Shown: positions 5,859 through 7,102 of the stretch, piece after piece
Layout of the letters: each line of letters starts with the position of its first letter
Numbering within the stretch: the stretch's first letter is position 1
Assembly (NCBI GenBank): GCA_020631575.1
Contig: JAHDGX010000048.1
Coordinates: 1 to 7,102, forward strand
Reading direction: 5' to 3'
DNA: 7,102 nt
Source of the DNA: Candidatus Altimarinota bacterium
Lineage (GTDB): Bacteria; Patescibacteriota; Gracilibacteria; BD1-5; UBA6164
Position numbers and translations under genes: made by a program
The notes under the pieces: model-generated
Databases searched by the model: none
Told to the model about the DNA's origin: nothing
Seen by the model: only the letters and a program-made list of their open reading frames with translations

Positions 5859-6812
5859 TTATATTTTTTGTGCATGCCGAGCTTTTGCACTTCGACTTCG
5901 GCTGTTTTCTTTTTGTTCTATTTCTCCGGGGAGAATGGGTTTCTTATTTACGAGTCTGAGAGATTTTGTATGTCAGCAGCTACAGATTAAGTCGCTACAT
6001 ATACAATCTCGAGTTTCTCTTTTAAATATTTGTTTTACGATTCTGTCTTCGAGAGAATGGAAGCTTATTACAAATATATTTCCATCACTTTCTAGGAGTT
6101 TTATTGCCTGGGCCAAAGTAGATTTTAGAGTATCAAGCTCTCCATTTACTTCTATTCTTAGAGCTTGGTAGACCCTTGTCTTTGTCTTAATATGTGAGTT
6201 TATCTCACTTTCGAGGAAATCATTGAGATCATTTGTGGTCACAAATTTATTTTGTTTCCTACTTGTGATAATTCTCGCTGCAATCTTTCGAGCATGTGGC
6301 TCTTCTCAATATTCTTTGAGTATCCCGAAGAGGTCTTTTTCCTCATAGTAGTTGAGAACGTCTGCAGCAGTTTTTCAGCTTCTCGTATCAAATCTCATAT
6401 CAAGAGGTCCTTCGAGCCTGAGACTAAATCATCTCTCAGCTTCATCAAAATGCATAGAGGATACTCCAAGATCATAGTAAATTCCCGTAACTGAGGATAT
6501 TCCATGTTCTCAAAGTTTCTCACTGAGAAGTTCAAAATTACTATGTATAAGAACGATTTCAACATCGAGACCGAGTTGTGTTTTTGTTTTTTCGAGTCTG
6601 CCTTTTGCTAGTCCGAGATTTCTTTCATCAGCATCAAATCCTACGAGTATATCACCATCATTCATTTTTTGGAGCATCTCGCAAGCATGTCCAGCAAGTC
6701 CGAGTGTTCCGTCTACAATGATGTTTTGTTTGTCATCCCTGATGTCTATTGCTCATACCAGTTCCTGCAAAAGCACAGAAGTATGAATATTTTTATCAGT
6801 TTTGACACTCAT
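5859..6812 (-). CDS. rsmH: 16S rRNA (cytosine1402-N4)-methyltransferase RsmH/MraW (TGA read as Gly)
   Basis: A 317-aa SAM-dependent enzyme that methylates N4 of C1402 in the ribosomal P site; the usual family length is about 310. Motifs in order: HTSVLLQELV (10-19); SAM-binding VDGTLGLAGHA (33-43); GFDADERNL; YYDLGVSSMHFDEAERGFSL; GPLDMRFD; ARKIAARII; YQALRIEVNGEL (215-226); VISFHSLEDRIVKQIF (248-263); a CxC-x4-CxC cluster (Cys270, 272, 277, 279); and the C-terminal KPILPGEIE with SRSRSAKARHA. Six TGA codons fall at Gly, including that of RGFSL. The ATG (complement of 6810-6812) gives the expected N-terminus. No Shine-Dalgarno is visible. As first gene of a dcw-cluster remnant it precedes the FtsL-like gene; no mraZ is present between it and the window end. 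Confidence 0.97.
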
Positions 6813-6822
6813 TTCTAATCGG

Positions 6823-6836
6823 ATTTGTTAACAAAT
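6823..6836. repeat. 14-bp perfect palindrome ATTTGTTAACAAAT upstream of rsmH
   Basis: A perfect inverted repeat with no loop, located 11-24 bp before the rsmH start codon and inside the predicted 5' leader. It could be a binding site for a dimeric regulator. It is also the kind of palindrome AT-rich DNA produces by chance, so function is only a suggestion. Confidence 0.45.
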
Positions 6837-6885
6837 TGTGAATTTCTTATTTTTTTTGTCTAAAAATAGAGAAGTTCTATATCTA

Positions 6886-6913
6886 TTTGTATGTTTTTTG
6901 ACTTTTATGTCAA
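6886..6913 (-). promoter_or_regulatory. Predicted sigma70-type promoter of rsmH and the FtsL-like gene
   Basis: On the - strand a perfect -35 TTGACA (complement of 6908-6913) is followed after 16 bp by TACAAA (complement of 6886-6891). The predicted start near 6879 gives a leader of about 65 nt. The -35 is embedded in an inverted repeat (TTTGAC at 6897-6902 with GTCAAA at 6909-6914, 6-nt centre), which could be an operator. Confidence 0.55.
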
Positions 6914-7102
6914 ACATCAAGAATATATTAAGCTAGACAAAGTTCAGAAAATATTTTTGTCTATTTTATGGGGAACTTATATAGTTTTTCACATTTTCTT
7001 CACATTTGGCTTTTGTAAGCAAAAGTGTATATTTCGTATATGTATGTTTTTTGTAATAAAAGGTATGCATTAAACTTGCACAATTTTAAACATGAATAAA
7101 AT

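Larger units (their letters stand above)
6813..7102. other. AT-rich intergenic region upstream of rsmH, no convincing gene
   Basis: Besides the promoter and palindrome listed separately, this stretch holds a short hairpin CTTTTG (7010-7015) with CAAAAG (7020-7025) around a TAAG loop, and a partly paired ATAGA/TTCTAT element near 6865-6880. The longest open frame on the + strand (6891-7073, 60 codons) is dominated by Phe, Ile and Lys as expected of AT-rich noise, overlaps the rsmH promoter, and matches no family I know. The region is therefore treated as non-coding. A + strand gene could begin at the ATG at 7092, but only three codons are visible. Confidence 0.6.

Noticed and set aside
1..6812. 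UGA read as tryptophan (code 4, as in Mycoplasma)
   Set aside because: Conserved Trp positions use TGG, while TGA occurs where families have Gly, for example CGGPH in AlaRS and the GGGAG loop in YvcK.
6891..7073. 60-codon Phe/Ile-rich open frame on the + strand, possible membrane peptide
   Set aside because: Composition is what AT-rich DNA gives by chance. There is no ribosome-binding site and it overlaps the predicted rsmH promoter, with nothing recognisable in the translation.
7092..7102. Start of a + strand gene at the right edge (ATG AAT AAA) with a TTGCAC/TAAAAT promoter-like pair near 7076-7102
   Set aside because: Only three codons are visible. The promoter-like -10 would overlap the start codon, and the spacer of 15 bp is poor.

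Overview
The window is a compact, AT-rich piece of a bacterial chromosome that makes sense only if UGA is read as glycine (genetic code 25). Read with the standard code, almost every gene is broken by in-frame TGA. Read with TGA = Gly, eight full-length reading frames appear. They contain 54 in-frame TGA codons, many of them at glycines conserved in well-known families, and all of them end at TAA or TAG. This code is known from the Candidate Phyla Radiation lineages Gracilibacteria and Absconditabacteria (SR1), so the source is very likely a member of that group.

Layout from left to right. (1) Positions 1-1841, + strand: the 3' part of alaS, a short alanyl-tRNA synthetase that lacks the editing-domain beta-barrel and the C-terminal C-Ala domain. 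(2) Positions 1854-2435, - strand: an unrecognised 193-aa protein, convergent with alaS. Both genes share one bidirectional terminator that overlaps both stop codons. (3) Positions 2436-2513: a short divergent intergenic region where two predicted promoters overlap almost completely. (4) Positions 2514-3536, + strand: a YvcK/CofD-like protein, followed by a GAAA-loop terminator. (5) Positions 3656-5386, - strand: recR, then an ATP-grasp protein starting one base after the recR stop, then a 60-aa charged helical protein with what looks like its own promoter. (6) Positions 5472-6812, - strand: rsmH (mraW) and a small FtsL/DivIC-like membrane protein. This is a remnant of the division/cell-wall (dcw) cluster and ends at a terminator directly upstream of the recR promoter. 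(7) Positions 6813-7102: an AT-rich non-coding stretch with the probable rsmH promoter and several inverted repeats.

Most genes are housekeeping: translation (alaS), 16S rRNA methylation (rsmH), recombinational repair (recR), cell division (FtsL-like) and central metabolism/envelope regulation (YvcK). The recoding is striking but already described. I see no CRISPR array, phage, toxin-antitoxin pair, insertion sequence or clearly new multi-gene system. The parts most worth following up are the orphan 193-aa gene with its overlapping divergent promoters, the recR/ATP-grasp/60-aa cluster, and the reduced architecture of AlaRS.

Gene calls rest on conserved motifs read by eye from conceptual translations. 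Promoter, terminator and operator calls are pattern matches in AT-rich DNA and are less certain.
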